Assembly (NCBI GenBank): GCA_027943745.1
Contig: AP025763.1
Coordinates: 1,302,001-1,366,000 of the forward strand
Source: Neptuniibacter victor
GTDB lineage: Bacteria > Pseudomonadota > Gammaproteobacteria > Pseudomonadales > Balneatricaceae
DNA length: 64,000 bases
Direction of reading: 5' to 3'
The notes under the pieces were generated by a model. It saw only the letters and a list, made by a program, of their open reading frames with translations, had not been told where the DNA came from and did not search any database. Position numbers and translations under genes: made by a program. Of this stretch, positions 44,289 to 52,711 are shown piece after piece. Each line of letters opens with the position of its first letter. The stretch's first letter is position 1.

Positions 44289-45566
44289 ATGACAGAAATG
44301 ATAGATATTAAACCGGTTGTCGCAGATTACGACAGCATGATCAAACCCGATAAAGTGCATAGCGATCTATATTCCAATGCTGATATTTATGAAGATGAGC
44401 TGGATAAGATCTTTAACAATACTTGGGTATGGGTTGGGCATGAAAGTGAAGTGCCAGATGTAGGTTCCTATAAAACAGCGATGATTGGGCGTCACTCGGT
44501 CATTGTTAGTCGAGATCGTAAAAAAAATATTCACGTACTTTTAAACCGTTGTCGCCATCGTGCGGCGACAGTGTGTGAAGGTAAGCGTGGTAAAACGAAA
44601 AGCTTCATGTGCCCATATCATGGCTGGGGTTACTCTCTTGATGGTGCGCTTCGAGCAGTGCCAAAGCCGGAAGAGTATGAAGGCGTATTTGATAAGTCTG
44701 AGTATCCTCTCGTTAGTCTGCGTTTTGAAACATACCAAGGACTTATTTTTGCAACGTTTAAGGAAGATCTTGAACCTTTAGAAGACTTTCTTGGCGGTGC
44801 TAAAAAGTGGATTGACCTGTTTGTTAAGCAGGGGGGGGGATATCCGCTAAAAGTATTGGGCGATCATCGTTTTCGCTTCCCAGGTAACTGGAAAATTCAG
44901 TTAGAAAACACTACCGATGCTTATCATTTTCCTATCGTGCATAAGTCGTTTGTCTCTTCAGTCGATGATCAAACGGCAGAAGTATTCGATTTTCTTGATG
45001 GCGAAGGTCATGTTGAAGATTTAGGTAATGGCCATAGTGTGATGGTGATGATTCCGGAGCTGGTTGATCTAGATAAAGATCTAGAGGCACCAATCCCCGA
45101 ACGTTTTCAAGAACTTGCAGATGAGCTGGCAGCAGAAGGTCACTCTGATCTAGAGGTTCGTCGAATGGTTCGTGCGGTGGGTGGTTCAGGTTTTAACCTA
45201 AATCTGTTTCCTAATGTTGCTTGCTCGATGGCATTTTTCCGAGTGCTTGCACCGATTTCTGTAAATGAAACAGAGATACACCATGTGGCAATAGGTGGAG
45301 AGGGTGCGCCTTCTGGATTTAATCAGATGCGTCTTCGTCTGCATGAGCATTTCCAAGGGCCAATGGGATTTGGAACACCGGATGATGCCGAAGCATGGGA
45401 GCGTGTGCAAAAAGGCTCGCATGCAGGCAGTGATGAATGGATTCTGTTAAATCGAGGTCAAGAAAATTTGACGACGAGTCCTGATGGAAATATCTCGGGT
45501 GCAGTGTGCTCTGAAACCGGTATGCGTGCTGCTTATCAGCAGTGGAAAAAGATGATGACGGCCTGA
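44289..45566 (+). CDS. iacC: Rieske non-heme iron dioxygenase alpha subunit, putative IacC
   Basis: 425 residues from ATG 44289 (GGGGAA upstream); ATG 44274 is possible. The Rieske [2Fe-2S] site is clear: Cys-x-His in NRCRHRAATVCEG and Cys-x2-His in FMCPYHGWGY. The catalytic iron ligands lie in NWKIQLENTTDAYHFPIVHKSF, which carries the Asp and two His of the facial triad. It hydroxylates an aromatic ring with O2 and electrons from IacF. IacCD acts late in IAA breakdown, on dioxindole-type intermediates towards catechol. With IacD 14 bases after, the alpha-beta pair is complete. Confidence 0.88.
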   Translation: MTEMIDIKPVVADYDSMIKPDKVHSDLYSNADIYEDELDKIFNNTWVWVGHESEVPDVGSYKTAMIGRHSVIVSRDRKKNIHVLLNRCRHRAATVCEGKRGKTKSFMCPYHGWGYSLDGALRAVPKPEEYEGVFDKSEYPLVSLRFETYQGLIFATFKEDLEPLEDFLGGAKKWIDLFVKQGGGYPLKVLGDHRFRFPGNWKIQLENTTDAYHFPIVHKSFVSSVDDQTAEVFDFLDGEGHVEDLGNGHSVMVMIPELVDLDKDLEAPIPERFQELADELAAEGHSDLEVRRMVRAVGGSGFNLNLFPNVACSMAFFRVLAPISVNETEIHHVAIGGEGAPSGFNQMRLRLHEHFQGPMGFGTPDDAEAWERVQKGSHAGSDEWILLNRGQENLTTSPDGNISGAVCSETGMRAAYQQWKKMMTA

Positions 45567-45579
45567 GGAGGAAAGCTAA

Positions 45580-46059
45580 ATGACAGATCTTAATTTATTA
45601 AATCAGGTACGTGCTTTTATTGATGCTGAAGCCGATATGCTCGATTTCGAACAGTACGCGGAATGGCTAGATCTTTGGACGCCAGAGGGTACTTATGTTG
45701 TGCCAATCGATCCAAAAGAGACCGATTTTTCCAATACGTTGAATTATGCCTACGATAAGGAAGAGATGCGCAAATTACGTGTTGCGCGTTTGGAAAGTGG
45801 TGAAGCGGTTTCAACCCAGACCACGGATAAGACTGTTCGCCAGATGGGGCGTTTTCGCATTCTAGATGAAAATGATACCCATGTAGATGTTCGGTGTTCT
45901 ATGTATTTAAGTGAATGCCGCCATGGAAATTTAAAAACATATCCCGCTGATATTACCTACAAACTGCTTAAGGCTGATGGTGAGTTTCGTATAGAAGAGA
46001 AGGTTATTCGCCTGCAAAACTCAAACTCTTATCTAAGCAGTATTGGTTACATTCTTTAA
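45580..46059 (+). CDS. iacD: Ring-hydroxylating dioxygenase beta subunit, putative IacD
   Basis: 159 residues with the NTF2-like beta-subunit fold: EADMLDFEQYAEWLDLWTPEG at the N-terminal helix, VSTQTTDKTVRQMGRF and the late segment FRIEEKVIRLQNSNSYLSSIGYIL. Beta subunits hold the alpha3beta3 hexamer together and carry no metal. GAGGAGGAAAG is a strong ribosome site, 14 bases after iacC. It partners the Rieske alpha subunit just upstream. Confidence 0.88.
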   Translation: MTDLNLLNQVRAFIDAEADMLDFEQYAEWLDLWTPEGTYVVPIDPKETDFSNTLNYAYDKEEMRKLRVARLESGEAVSTQTTDKTVRQMGRFRILDENDTHVDVRCSMYLSECRHGNLKTYPADITYKLLKADGEFRIEEKVIRLQNSNSYLSSIGYIL

Positions 46060-46069
46060 GGAGCTTTTT

Positions 46070-46813
46070 ATGTCTCAAGTTGCATTGGTTACCGGAGCGG
46101 CTCAAGGGTTGGGTAAAGCGATCGCTCAGAGCTTATTTAATGCGGGTTTCTCGGTGATCGTGTCTGATGCCAATGAGATTGGTGCAAAGGAAGCGGCTTT
46201 AGAAATCGACCCATCAGCAACACGTACGATGGCGCTCAAACTTGATGTTCTTGAAAAGCAAGATTTTGAAATTGCTTTAGAGGCAGGTATTGAGCGTTTC
46301 GGAAAAGTTGATGCCCTAGTCAATAACGCTGCGATGACACCAACGACACCGGTCATGGACATTAGCGCTGATGAGTTTGATAAGGTCATCGGTGTGAATT
46401 TTCGCGGTACGTTTTTTGGTTGCCAAGTGTTTGGACAGTATTTTGCTGGCAACGAGTATGGTCGCATTATCAATATGGCTTCATTGGCGGGACAAAATGG
46501 TGGGACCGCTTCCGGAGCACACTACGCGTCTACGAAAGGGGCGATTCTGACGATGACTAAGATCTTTGCACGTCAGTTAGCTAATAACAAAGTGACGGTA
46601 AACGCTGTGGCGCCAGGTCCAATGGATCTGCCTTCTGTTCGGGAGTTAGTGCCTGAAGAAAAGTTGAATCAAATCATCAACGAAATGATCCCTGTAAAAG
46701 AGTTGGGTGATGCCGGTTTTGTTGCGGATATCGTAACGAAGCTGGCGAGCCGTGATGCCTCTTTTGTTACGGGGGCCGCATGGGACATTAATGGCGGCAT
46801 ATTTATGCGCTAA
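46070..46813 (+). CDS. iacE: Short-chain dehydrogenase, putative IacE
   Basis: 247 residues from ATG 46070, nine bases after AAGGAG. An upstream frame start at 46043 lies inside iacD and is rejected. The classical SDR layout is present: the Gly-rich GAAQGLG cofactor motif at about residues 9-15, NNAAM at about 85, Ser and the YASTK catalytic pair at about 155, and the VAPGP block. In IAA clusters IacE works with IacA at the oxindole stage, though its exact reaction is debated. A substrate cannot be read from sequence alone. A strong hairpin lies between this gene and iacF. Confidence 0.82.
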   Translation: MSQVALVTGAAQGLGKAIAQSLFNAGFSVIVSDANEIGAKEAALEIDPSATRTMALKLDVLEKQDFEIALEAGIERFGKVDALVNNAAMTPTTPVMDISADEFDKVIGVNFRGTFFGCQVFGQYFAGNEYGRIINMASLAGQNGGTASGAHYASTKGAILTMTKIFARQLANNKVTVNAVAPGPMDLPSVRELVPEEKLNQIINEMIPVKELGDAGFVADIVTKLASRDASFVTGAAWDINGGIFMR

Positions 46814-46824
46814 AGAAATATCTA

Positions 46825-46850
46825 GCGAAGGCTAAGGCATTAGTCTTCGC
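46825..46850 (+). other. Strong hairpin in the iacE-iacF spacer
   Basis: GCGAAGGCTAA (46825-46835) pairs with TTAGTCTTCGC (46840-46850) around a GGCA loop, with one G-T pair. There is no following T run, so it is less likely a terminator than an mRNA processing or stabilising element, or a weak attenuator splitting the operon. Confidence 0.5.
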
Positions 46851-46927
46851 CAGATTCTCTTATTAGTGAGGCTGGAAGGCCTTTACAAAATAAGAGCAGA
46901 ACCATTTTTAGAATTAAGGGTGAGAAC

Positions 46928-47881
46928 ATGAGTAGTGAAGTAATCGACGTTGTGATTAAAACGCGTGAGGATCAGGCTGAAGGGGTTGCTGTCTTTGGGC
47001 TGAGCCGAACAGATGGGTTACCTCTCCCACCGTTTGAAGCAGGTGCTCATATTGATGTTCATATAACGCCTGAGATCATTCGGCAATACTCCCTGAGTAA
47101 TGCCCCAGGTGATGAGCAATATCGGTTAGGCATTTTAAAGGACCCGCAATCGAGAGGGGGCTCAGAAGCGATACATGAGCGTTTTCTTGTAGGTAGTGAA
47201 CTCACAATTAGTGCACCGCGGAACCACTTTCCATTAGATATGGAAGCAACAAAAAGCATTTTAGTCGGTGGTGGTATTGGTATTACACCGATGCTTACGA
47301 TGGCTTACGCGTTAAAAGCAGCAGGTAAATTGTTCGAACTGCATTATTGTTGCAGAACACGCAGTAGCGCAGGTTTTATTGATGAATTGATCTGCGAGTT
47401 TTCAGATCAATTGCACCTTCATTTTGATGATATGGGTGATGAGCAACGTTTTATTCCAGAAGCCGTTTTTGGGTCCTATGAAGCGGGGTCACATGTTTAC
47501 GTATGTGGACCTAGTGGTTTTATGGACTGGGTCATTGGTAGCGCGAAAGAGCAAGGCTTCCCAAGTGAACAAGTGCATTTTGAATACTTTAATGCGGAAG
47601 TTGATAGCAGCGGTGCTGCATTTGAAGTTGTCGCTGCCCAAAGTGGCCAGTCCGTTATGGTAGAAGAGGGGCAGAGCATATCAGAAGCGCTGGCTGCAAT
47701 CGGAATTAAGGTGGATATGTCATGTGAACAGGGTGTTTGTGGTACCTGTATTTGTGATGTGATTGAGGGAACGCCTGACCATAAAGACCATTTTTTGACG
47801 GAAGAAGAGCGCGAAGATAATGACCAAATTGTAGTTTGTTGCTCGCGAGCGAAGAGCGAGAAGCTCGTACTGGATATTTAG
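46928..47881 (+). CDS. iacF: Ferredoxin-NAD(P) reductase of the dioxygenase, putative IacF
   Basis: 317 residues in the phthalate dioxygenase reductase/VanB layout. An FMN/FAD-binding barrel comes first (about 10-100, with the RQYSLSNAP flavin motif), then an NAD domain (about 105-225, VGGGIGITPMLTM and YVCGPSGFM). A C-terminal plant-type [2Fe-2S] ferredoxin domain (about 232-317) follows, with CEQGVCGTC and a final VVCCS cysteine. It passes electrons from NADH to the Rieske centre of IacC. AAGGGTGAGAAC precedes the ATG. Confidence 0.9.
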   Translation: MSSEVIDVVIKTREDQAEGVAVFGLSRTDGLPLPPFEAGAHIDVHITPEIIRQYSLSNAPGDEQYRLGILKDPQSRGGSEAIHERFLVGSELTISAPRNHFPLDMEATKSILVGGGIGITPMLTMAYALKAAGKLFELHYCCRTRSSAGFIDELICEFSDQLHLHFDDMGDEQRFIPEAVFGSYEAGSHVYVCGPSGFMDWVIGSAKEQGFPSEQVHFEYFNAEVDSSGAAFEVVAAQSGQSVMVEEGQSISEALAAIGIKVDMSCEQGVCGTCICDVIEGTPDHKDHFLTEEEREDNDQIVVCCSRAKSEKLVLDI

Positions 47882-48042
47882 TTAGATTAGTTAGATGTAG
47901 GCCATAAATAACGTCGTTTTTTATGGCGGAAGAAACCTTTAAGCAAATAGCGATAGCTCATCACCATATGAGCTGAGCACCTGAAAGATAAAAATAATAG
48001 ACGACACGGCCGATGTGTACGTTAATCCCAGGAGAATAAAGC

Positions 48043-49065
48043 ATGAAAAAGGTATTAAAAACAGTTGCTGCTGGCATCCTTTTATCCGCAACAGCGACGA
48101 TGGCAGCTGCGGAAACTAGATTGACACTGTCATCCTGGTTACCCCCAACTCATCCTATCGTTCGAGATATGATTGTGCCTTGGACGGAGCAGGTGAAGGA
48201 AGCAACCGAAGGGCGTGTCAGTATACATGTTTTGGCTAAAGGTCTAGGCCATCCTAAAATTCATTACGATATTGCTCGAGATGGCTTGGCCGATATTACA
48301 TACAGTGTCCATGGCTATACACCGGGCCGCTTTTTGATGACTAAAGCGGTAGAGTTCCCTTTTGGTGGTGATAGCGCTGAAGCGTTGTCTGTTGCCTATT
48401 GGAGAATACATCAGAAGTACCTTTCAAAGGCGAAAGAACATAAAGATACGCAGCTTTTGAGTGTATTTACCCATGGTCCTGGTCTTATTCATAGTAGTAA
48501 AAAGCAAGTGACAACCGTAGATGACCTTAAGGGGCTGAAGCTGCGCGTTGGTGGCGGAGTCGTGAACAATGTAGCGTCATCTCTCGATGCTGTTCCTTTA
48601 TTGAAACCGGCCTCTAAAAGCTATGAACTGCTATCTCATGGTGTAGCCGATGGCACTTTACTGCCAATGGAATCTATCATGGGGTTCAAAATTCAAGATC
48701 TGGTTAAGCACACAACGGTTGTGCCCGGTGGCCTTTATAATGTGAGCTTCTTCTTGGTTATGAATCGTGACCGTTTTGCTGATATTTCTAAAGCAGACCA
48801 AGATGCCATTATGCGTGTTTCTGGCGAAGCGTTTGCAAAGATGGCGGGGCAAGCTTGGGATAATGCTGATGCAGCGTCACTTAAAGCCTTGAAAGCAAAT
48901 GGCAACGAGATCTCTGTAGCGGATGACGCTTTTATCGCGTCAGTTAAAGAGCGTACTTCTACTTTGCAAGGTGAATGGATCAAAGCCGCAGCTAAAAAAG
49001 GTGTTGATGGAGAAGCCGCGCTGAAAGAGCTTCATGAAATCATTGGTAACTATGCTGCCAAATAA
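48043..49065 (+). CDS. TRAP transporter substrate-binding protein (DctP family)
   Basis: 340 residues with a signal peptide MKKVLKTVAAGILLSATATMAAA. The DctP pattern is present: LSSWLPPTHPIVRDMIVPW, LKGLKLRVGGG with the substrate-carboxylate Arg (about residue 170), and a long C-terminal helix. It delivers a carboxylate to the DctQM permease in a sodium-driven system. Embedded between iacF and iacG, the likely load is IAA or a related aromatic acid, but this is inference. It is followed closely by dctQ and dctM. Confidence 0.9.
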   Translation: MKKVLKTVAAGILLSATATMAAAETRLTLSSWLPPTHPIVRDMIVPWTEQVKEATEGRVSIHVLAKGLGHPKIHYDIARDGLADITYSVHGYTPGRFLMTKAVEFPFGGDSAEALSVAYWRIHQKYLSKAKEHKDTQLLSVFTHGPGLIHSSKKQVTTVDDLKGLKLRVGGGVVNNVASSLDAVPLLKPASKSYELLSHGVADGTLLPMESIMGFKIQDLVKHTTVVPGGLYNVSFFLVMNRDRFADISKADQDAIMRVSGEAFAKMAGQAWDNADAASLKALKANGNEISVADDAFIASVKERTSTLQGEWIKAAAKKGVDGEAALKELHEIIGNYAAK

Positions 49066-49087
49066 GCTCGTCATCGAGAGTTGATCT

Positions 49088-49630
49088 ATGAATTTTATTA
49101 CATCTTTGCTGAAACCAAAGATGTGGGTATCTTCGCTCGAATTTTTATTTGAGCGAGTTCTTGCCTACACCGCAGCCTTAGTTATGTTCATCATGATGAT
49201 CGTGACCTTGGTTGACGTTGTAGGTAGGGACCTGTTTTCAGCCCCTTTGCCTGGGGGCTTTGAAATTACAGAGCTGTTACTTGCATCGCTGATTTTTTTA
49301 GGGCTTCCAATGGTGACCGCAGAAAGTGCTCATGTTGATGTGGATCTATTGGATTCAACCGTTCCTGAATTTTTAAAACCTTTACAAAATATAGTGATTG
49401 GGCTGGTCAATGTTATCGCTTTTGGCGTGATGTCATGGATGCTTTGGAAATTGGCGTTACGGACTTATCAGTATGAGGATACAACAGCTGTATTAGAGAT
49501 CCCTTTCGCAGGATTGGTTTTCCTAATGGCTATCTGTTGCACATTATCGACCATTGCATTGGTAGTTATGTTGCTCTTTAAACGTGGCAAAAAACTCTTC
49601 TCACATAGCGATTCTGGGAGCATCGAATAA
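49088..49630 (+). CDS. TRAP transporter small permease (DctQ family)
   Basis: 180 residues, four membrane helices (about 29-50, 63-80, 103-125, 145-165), with a VTLVDVVGRDLFSAPLPGGFE loop and the pattern of small TRAP subunits. It holds the substrate-binding protein-docking part of the permease with DctM. It starts 22 bases after dctP, and its stop is two bases before dctM. A basic tail after the last helix is seen. Confidence 0.9.
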   Translation: MNFITSLLKPKMWVSSLEFLFERVLAYTAALVMFIMMIVTLVDVVGRDLFSAPLPGGFEITELLLASLIFLGLPMVTAESAHVDVDLLDSTVPEFLKPLQNIVIGLVNVIAFGVMSWMLWKLALRTYQYEDTTAVLEIPFAGLVFLMAICCTLSTIALVVMLLFKRGKKLFSHSDSGSIE

Positions 49631-49632
49631 TT

Positions 49633-50949
49633 ATGGAAATAAGTCTTATTGGCTTTGCCGCCTTGATGGTGATGATCTTTGCCCGTATCCCTTTAGGTGT
49701 TTCTATGGGGGGCGTGGGTGTTGTAGGTTTTGCTTATGTGCAGTTAGAGGAGTTTGGTAATCCAAGAGGGTGGGATGCGGCTTTTAGTATGGTGTCGCAA
49801 GTAGCCTTTGAGACGGGACTGTCTTACAGCTTGTCGGTCGTCCCATTGTTTATTCTTATGGGAAACTTTATCACTGAAGCGGGGCTGTCTGCTCAGCTTT
49901 ATAGAGCCTCGCATGCCTTCCTAGGGCATTTTCGTGGGGGTTTGGCATTAGCGACTGTCGTGTCATGTGGTGCTTTTTCAGCGGTGTGCGGTAGTTCCAT
50001 GGCCACCGCGGCAACAATGTCTAAAGTGGCTATGCCATCAATGAGGAAATATAACTATTCTGATGGTTTGGCGAGTGGCTCAATTGCGGCTGGGGGGACG
50101 CTGGGCATTCTTATTCCGCCTAGCGTGATTCTCGTTATATACGGGATTATGACTGAGACCGATATAGGTATGTTGTTTATTGCAGGGCTGCTGCCTGGTT
50201 TTTTAGGAATAGTACTTTACATGGCAGCGGTATCAGCAACTGTTCATCTGAAGCCAGAATCAGGGCCTGCGGTTGAAAAATCGAGTTGGGCTGAGCGTTT
50301 AAGTGCTTTTAAGCATGTTTGGACAATCTGTTTACTGTTTATAGTGGTGATGGGTGGCATCTATAGTGGTGTATTCACTCCGACGGAGGCCGCTGGTATT
50401 GGCGCATCTGGTGCGTTCTTTATTGCACTGCTACGTCGTAAATTAACCTTCAAAAGCTTAACTCATACCTTGGTGAGTTCGGTACGCACCACGGCGATGT
50501 TGTTCTTCTTGGTGATTGGCGCGGTACTTTTCTCCAACTTCATTAATTTGGCTGGATTGCCTGATTCGCTACGCGATATGGTGCTGGGACTGGATCTAAG
50601 CCCTGTATGGGTCATTTTAGCGATTATCGCTATTTATGTGGTCTTAGGTTGTGTCTTAGAAAGTATGTCTATGATTCTACTAACGGTGCCTGTTTTTTAT
50701 CCCTTGATTCAAGCTATGGGGATGGATCTCGTTTGGTTTGGGATTCTTGTCGTTGTAGTGACGGAAATAAGTTTGATAACACCACCTGTCGGGTTAAACG
50801 TTTTCGTGCTTAAGACGGTTCTTCCAGATGTGAAATTAAGTACCATCTTTAAAGGTGTAACACCTTTTTGGATCGCCGATATTATTCGTTTGGTTCTAAT
50901 CGCAACAATTCCGGCTATTTCACTGGCCTTGCCGAGTATGGTGGGCTAA
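49633..50949 (+). CDS. TRAP transporter large permease (DctM family)
   Basis: 438 residues with about 12 helices. The family block VVSCGAFSAVCGSSMATAATMSKVAMPSM, the GGTLGILIPPSVILVIYG segment with the Pro-Pro pair, and FTPTEAAGIGASGAF and LITPPVGLNVFVLK are typical of the sodium-coupled DctM transport domain. It completes a DctPQM set that probably imports an aromatic carboxylate. The terminator after it suggests that the downstream Usp gene is partly uncoupled. Confidence 0.93.
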   Translation: MEISLIGFAALMVMIFARIPLGVSMGGVGVVGFAYVQLEEFGNPRGWDAAFSMVSQVAFETGLSYSLSVVPLFILMGNFITEAGLSAQLYRASHAFLGHFRGGLALATVVSCGAFSAVCGSSMATAATMSKVAMPSMRKYNYSDGLASGSIAAGGTLGILIPPSVILVIYGIMTETDIGMLFIAGLLPGFLGIVLYMAAVSATVHLKPESGPAVEKSSWAERLSAFKHVWTICLLFIVVMGGIYSGVFTPTEAAGIGASGAFFIALLRRKLTFKSLTHTLVSSVRTTAMLFFLVIGAVLFSNFINLAGLPDSLRDMVLGLDLSPVWVILAIIAIYVVLGCVLESMSMILLTVPVFYPLIQAMGMDLVWFGILVVVVTEISLITPPVGLNVFVLKTVLPDVKLSTIFKGVTPFWIADIIRLVLIATIPAISLALPSMVG

Positions 50950-50970
50950 TTCAACAGAAAGCAAGTGCTT

Positions 50971-51008
50971 AGCCCCCGTATACTTAGTGTTTCGAGGGGC
51001 TCTTTTTT
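50971..51008 (+). terminator. Terminator between dctM and the Usp gene
   Basis: AGCCCC (50971-50976) pairs with GGGGCT (50996-51001), extended by CG/CG with a bulge, and TTTTTT follows. It may be a partial terminator that lowers expression of the downstream genes of the island. Confidence 0.7.
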
Positions 51009-51051
51009 ACAGGCTTGTGTTGAAATACTTTTACCCATGAGGATTTAATCA

Positions 51052-51546
51052 ATGATCCCTGAGATAGATACAATTCTATACGCGTCGGATTTAGGAGTGA
51101 GCTCTCGATCTGCTTTTTTAATGGCTGCTAAAGAAGCTTATCACCACAATGCACGTCTTGTGTTTCTTAATATCGTAGAGCCGGCTAATAGCACCACTGA
51201 AACAATGCTAGATAGTTTTATGGAAGAGGGGGCTGTCGAACAGATGAGGGCGCAAGGTATTGAAAAGATTAAATACTTGATGCAATCGCACCTTGATGCA
51301 TTTAATCAAAAGGACCTGAAAGACAAAATTCCATTGCAGCATGAACCGATCACGCGTGTTGAGGAAGGGCCTGCTGCTGAAACGATCATTAAGGTAGCTG
51401 ATGATATTAAAGCCGATATGATCATTATGGGGACAAGAACTCGAACCCATTCTGCCTTAGGTCGATTCTTTGTCGGTTCAACTGCTCAGAGCGTGATGCA
51501 GCTGACGAATAGACCGGTTCTTATTGTACCTTTGCCTGAAGACTGA
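51052..51546 (+). CDS. Universal stress protein (UspA family)
   Basis: 164 residues. An alpha-beta Usp fold: ILYASDLGVSSRSAFLMAAKEA at the first strand and helix, then IKADMIIMGTRTRTHSALGRFFVGSTAQSVMQLTNRPVLIVP at the nucleotide site. The usual G-2x-G-9x-G(S/T) ATP motif keeps its last GS but the second Gly is Thr, so ATP binding is uncertain. Usp genes next to TRAP transporters (TeaD beside TeaABC in Halomonas) modulate transport. A similar role here is likely but unproved. Confidence 0.88.
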   Translation: MIPEIDTILYASDLGVSSRSAFLMAAKEAYHHNARLVFLNIVEPANSTTETMLDSFMEEGAVEQMRAQGIEKIKYLMQSHLDAFNQKDLKDKIPLQHEPITRVEEGPAAETIIKVADDIKADMIIMGTRTRTHSALGRFFVGSTAQSVMQLTNRPVLIVPLPED

Positions 51547-51708
51547 AGTAGGCAAACTCATTCCGGCCAAAATGTCATGTGCCGGTACAAATATAACTAG
51601 CTAGAAACTCTGCTCATTAGTCGAAAAACTGATGCGGGATTGTTGTGCCTGATCGTTGCGCCTAAAAAACAGAGTTATGTCAGTAAACTTGATTAAATAG
51701 GTGTTAAT

Positions 51709-52638
51709 ATGAATGATACTAGTTTCGATGTTAAGGATTTTAGGCGCGCGTTATCGCAGTTTCCTACAGGGGTTACCGTTATCACAACCGTTGATGATAG
51801 AGGGGAACCTATAGGTGTAACCGCCAGTAGCTTCAATTCTGTTTCAATAGATCCAGCACTCGTACTTTGGAGTATTGATAAAGGCGCGCATAGTTTAAAT
51901 GCGTTTGAGAATGCAGAGTACTTTGCGGTCAATGTGTTAAGTCGTGATCAAGTGGGTACGTCTAATAACTTTGCGAGCCGAGGCGAAGATAAATTCGCTA
52001 ATGCGGCATACTCTCTTGGTTTAGGTGGCTCACCTGTCCTTGATGATTATGCTGCTCAGTTTGAATGTAAAACATGGGCAGTCTACGATGGCGGCGATCA
52101 TCTGATTCTCGTGGGCGAAGTACAGGAATACCGCTATAGAAACGCTGCAGAACCATTGGTTTTCGCTCGGGGAAGTTACGCGATTTCCTCAGCACACCCT
52201 GCGATCTCTAAGCCTAGTGAGTGTAGCGATAATGGTGAATTTGTCGGAGACTATTTGCTTTATCTTCTGCGCGAAACTTATAACCGCTATAGCCAAGAGC
52301 TGTATCCAAAACTGCATCAGGTTGGTGGCGTTACCCCGGAAGAATGGCGAGTATTGGCTATTTTGGCAGATCGTGCAGAGATTGATTTTGAAACGCTAGC
52401 CCCTCTTGTTATGCAGCCTTTGGAGGCTTTAAGAGAAACGGTTGAGTGGATGGAAAATAAAGCATTATTGAATGTAAAGGACAACGAGGTTTCACTCACT
52501 CAAGACGGTGTTGCACTTGCTGAGAAGCTGCTAACGCTAGCAAAATCTCATGAGGCTGAAGCGATGTCAGCTTTGTCTCAAGAGCAGTCTGAACTGTTAA
52601 AGTCCAGTCTGCGCTCAATTATTAATAATCAAACTTAG
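51709..52638 (+). CDS. iacG: Flavin reductase with C-terminal MarR-like domain, putative IacG
   Basis: 309 residues. The N-terminal half (about 1-165) is a flavin reductase domain: FRRALSQFPTGVTVIT, GVTASSFNSVS and GDHLILVGEV. The C-terminal half (about 185-305) is a MarR-like winged-helix module (VTPEEWRVLAILADRAEIDFETLA, then a wing). This is the layout of the C1 reductase of 4-hydroxyphenylacetate 3-hydroxylase, whose MarR-like domain inhibits NADH oxidation until the aromatic substrate binds. In IAA clusters IacG supplies reduced flavin to IacA; the known ones are shorter. AGGTGTTAAT precedes the ATG. A close paralogue lies at 54667-55611. Confidence 0.82.
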   Translation: MNDTSFDVKDFRRALSQFPTGVTVITTVDDRGEPIGVTASSFNSVSIDPALVLWSIDKGAHSLNAFENAEYFAVNVLSRDQVGTSNNFASRGEDKFANAAYSLGLGGSPVLDDYAAQFECKTWAVYDGGDHLILVGEVQEYRYRNAAEPLVFARGSYAISSAHPAISKPSECSDNGEFVGDYLLYLLRETYNRYSQELYPKLHQVGGVTPEEWRVLAILADRAEIDFETLAPLVMQPLEALRETVEWMENKALLNVKDNEVSLTQDGVALAEKLLTLAKSHEAEAMSALSQEQSELLKSSLRSIINNQT

Positions 52639-52711
52639 GAAAATTAATGAACAGTGCTGGTAACCATGTTTTTAGCTCTAACCTGCTATTGAATAGCGGA
52701 GGAGATAATTT

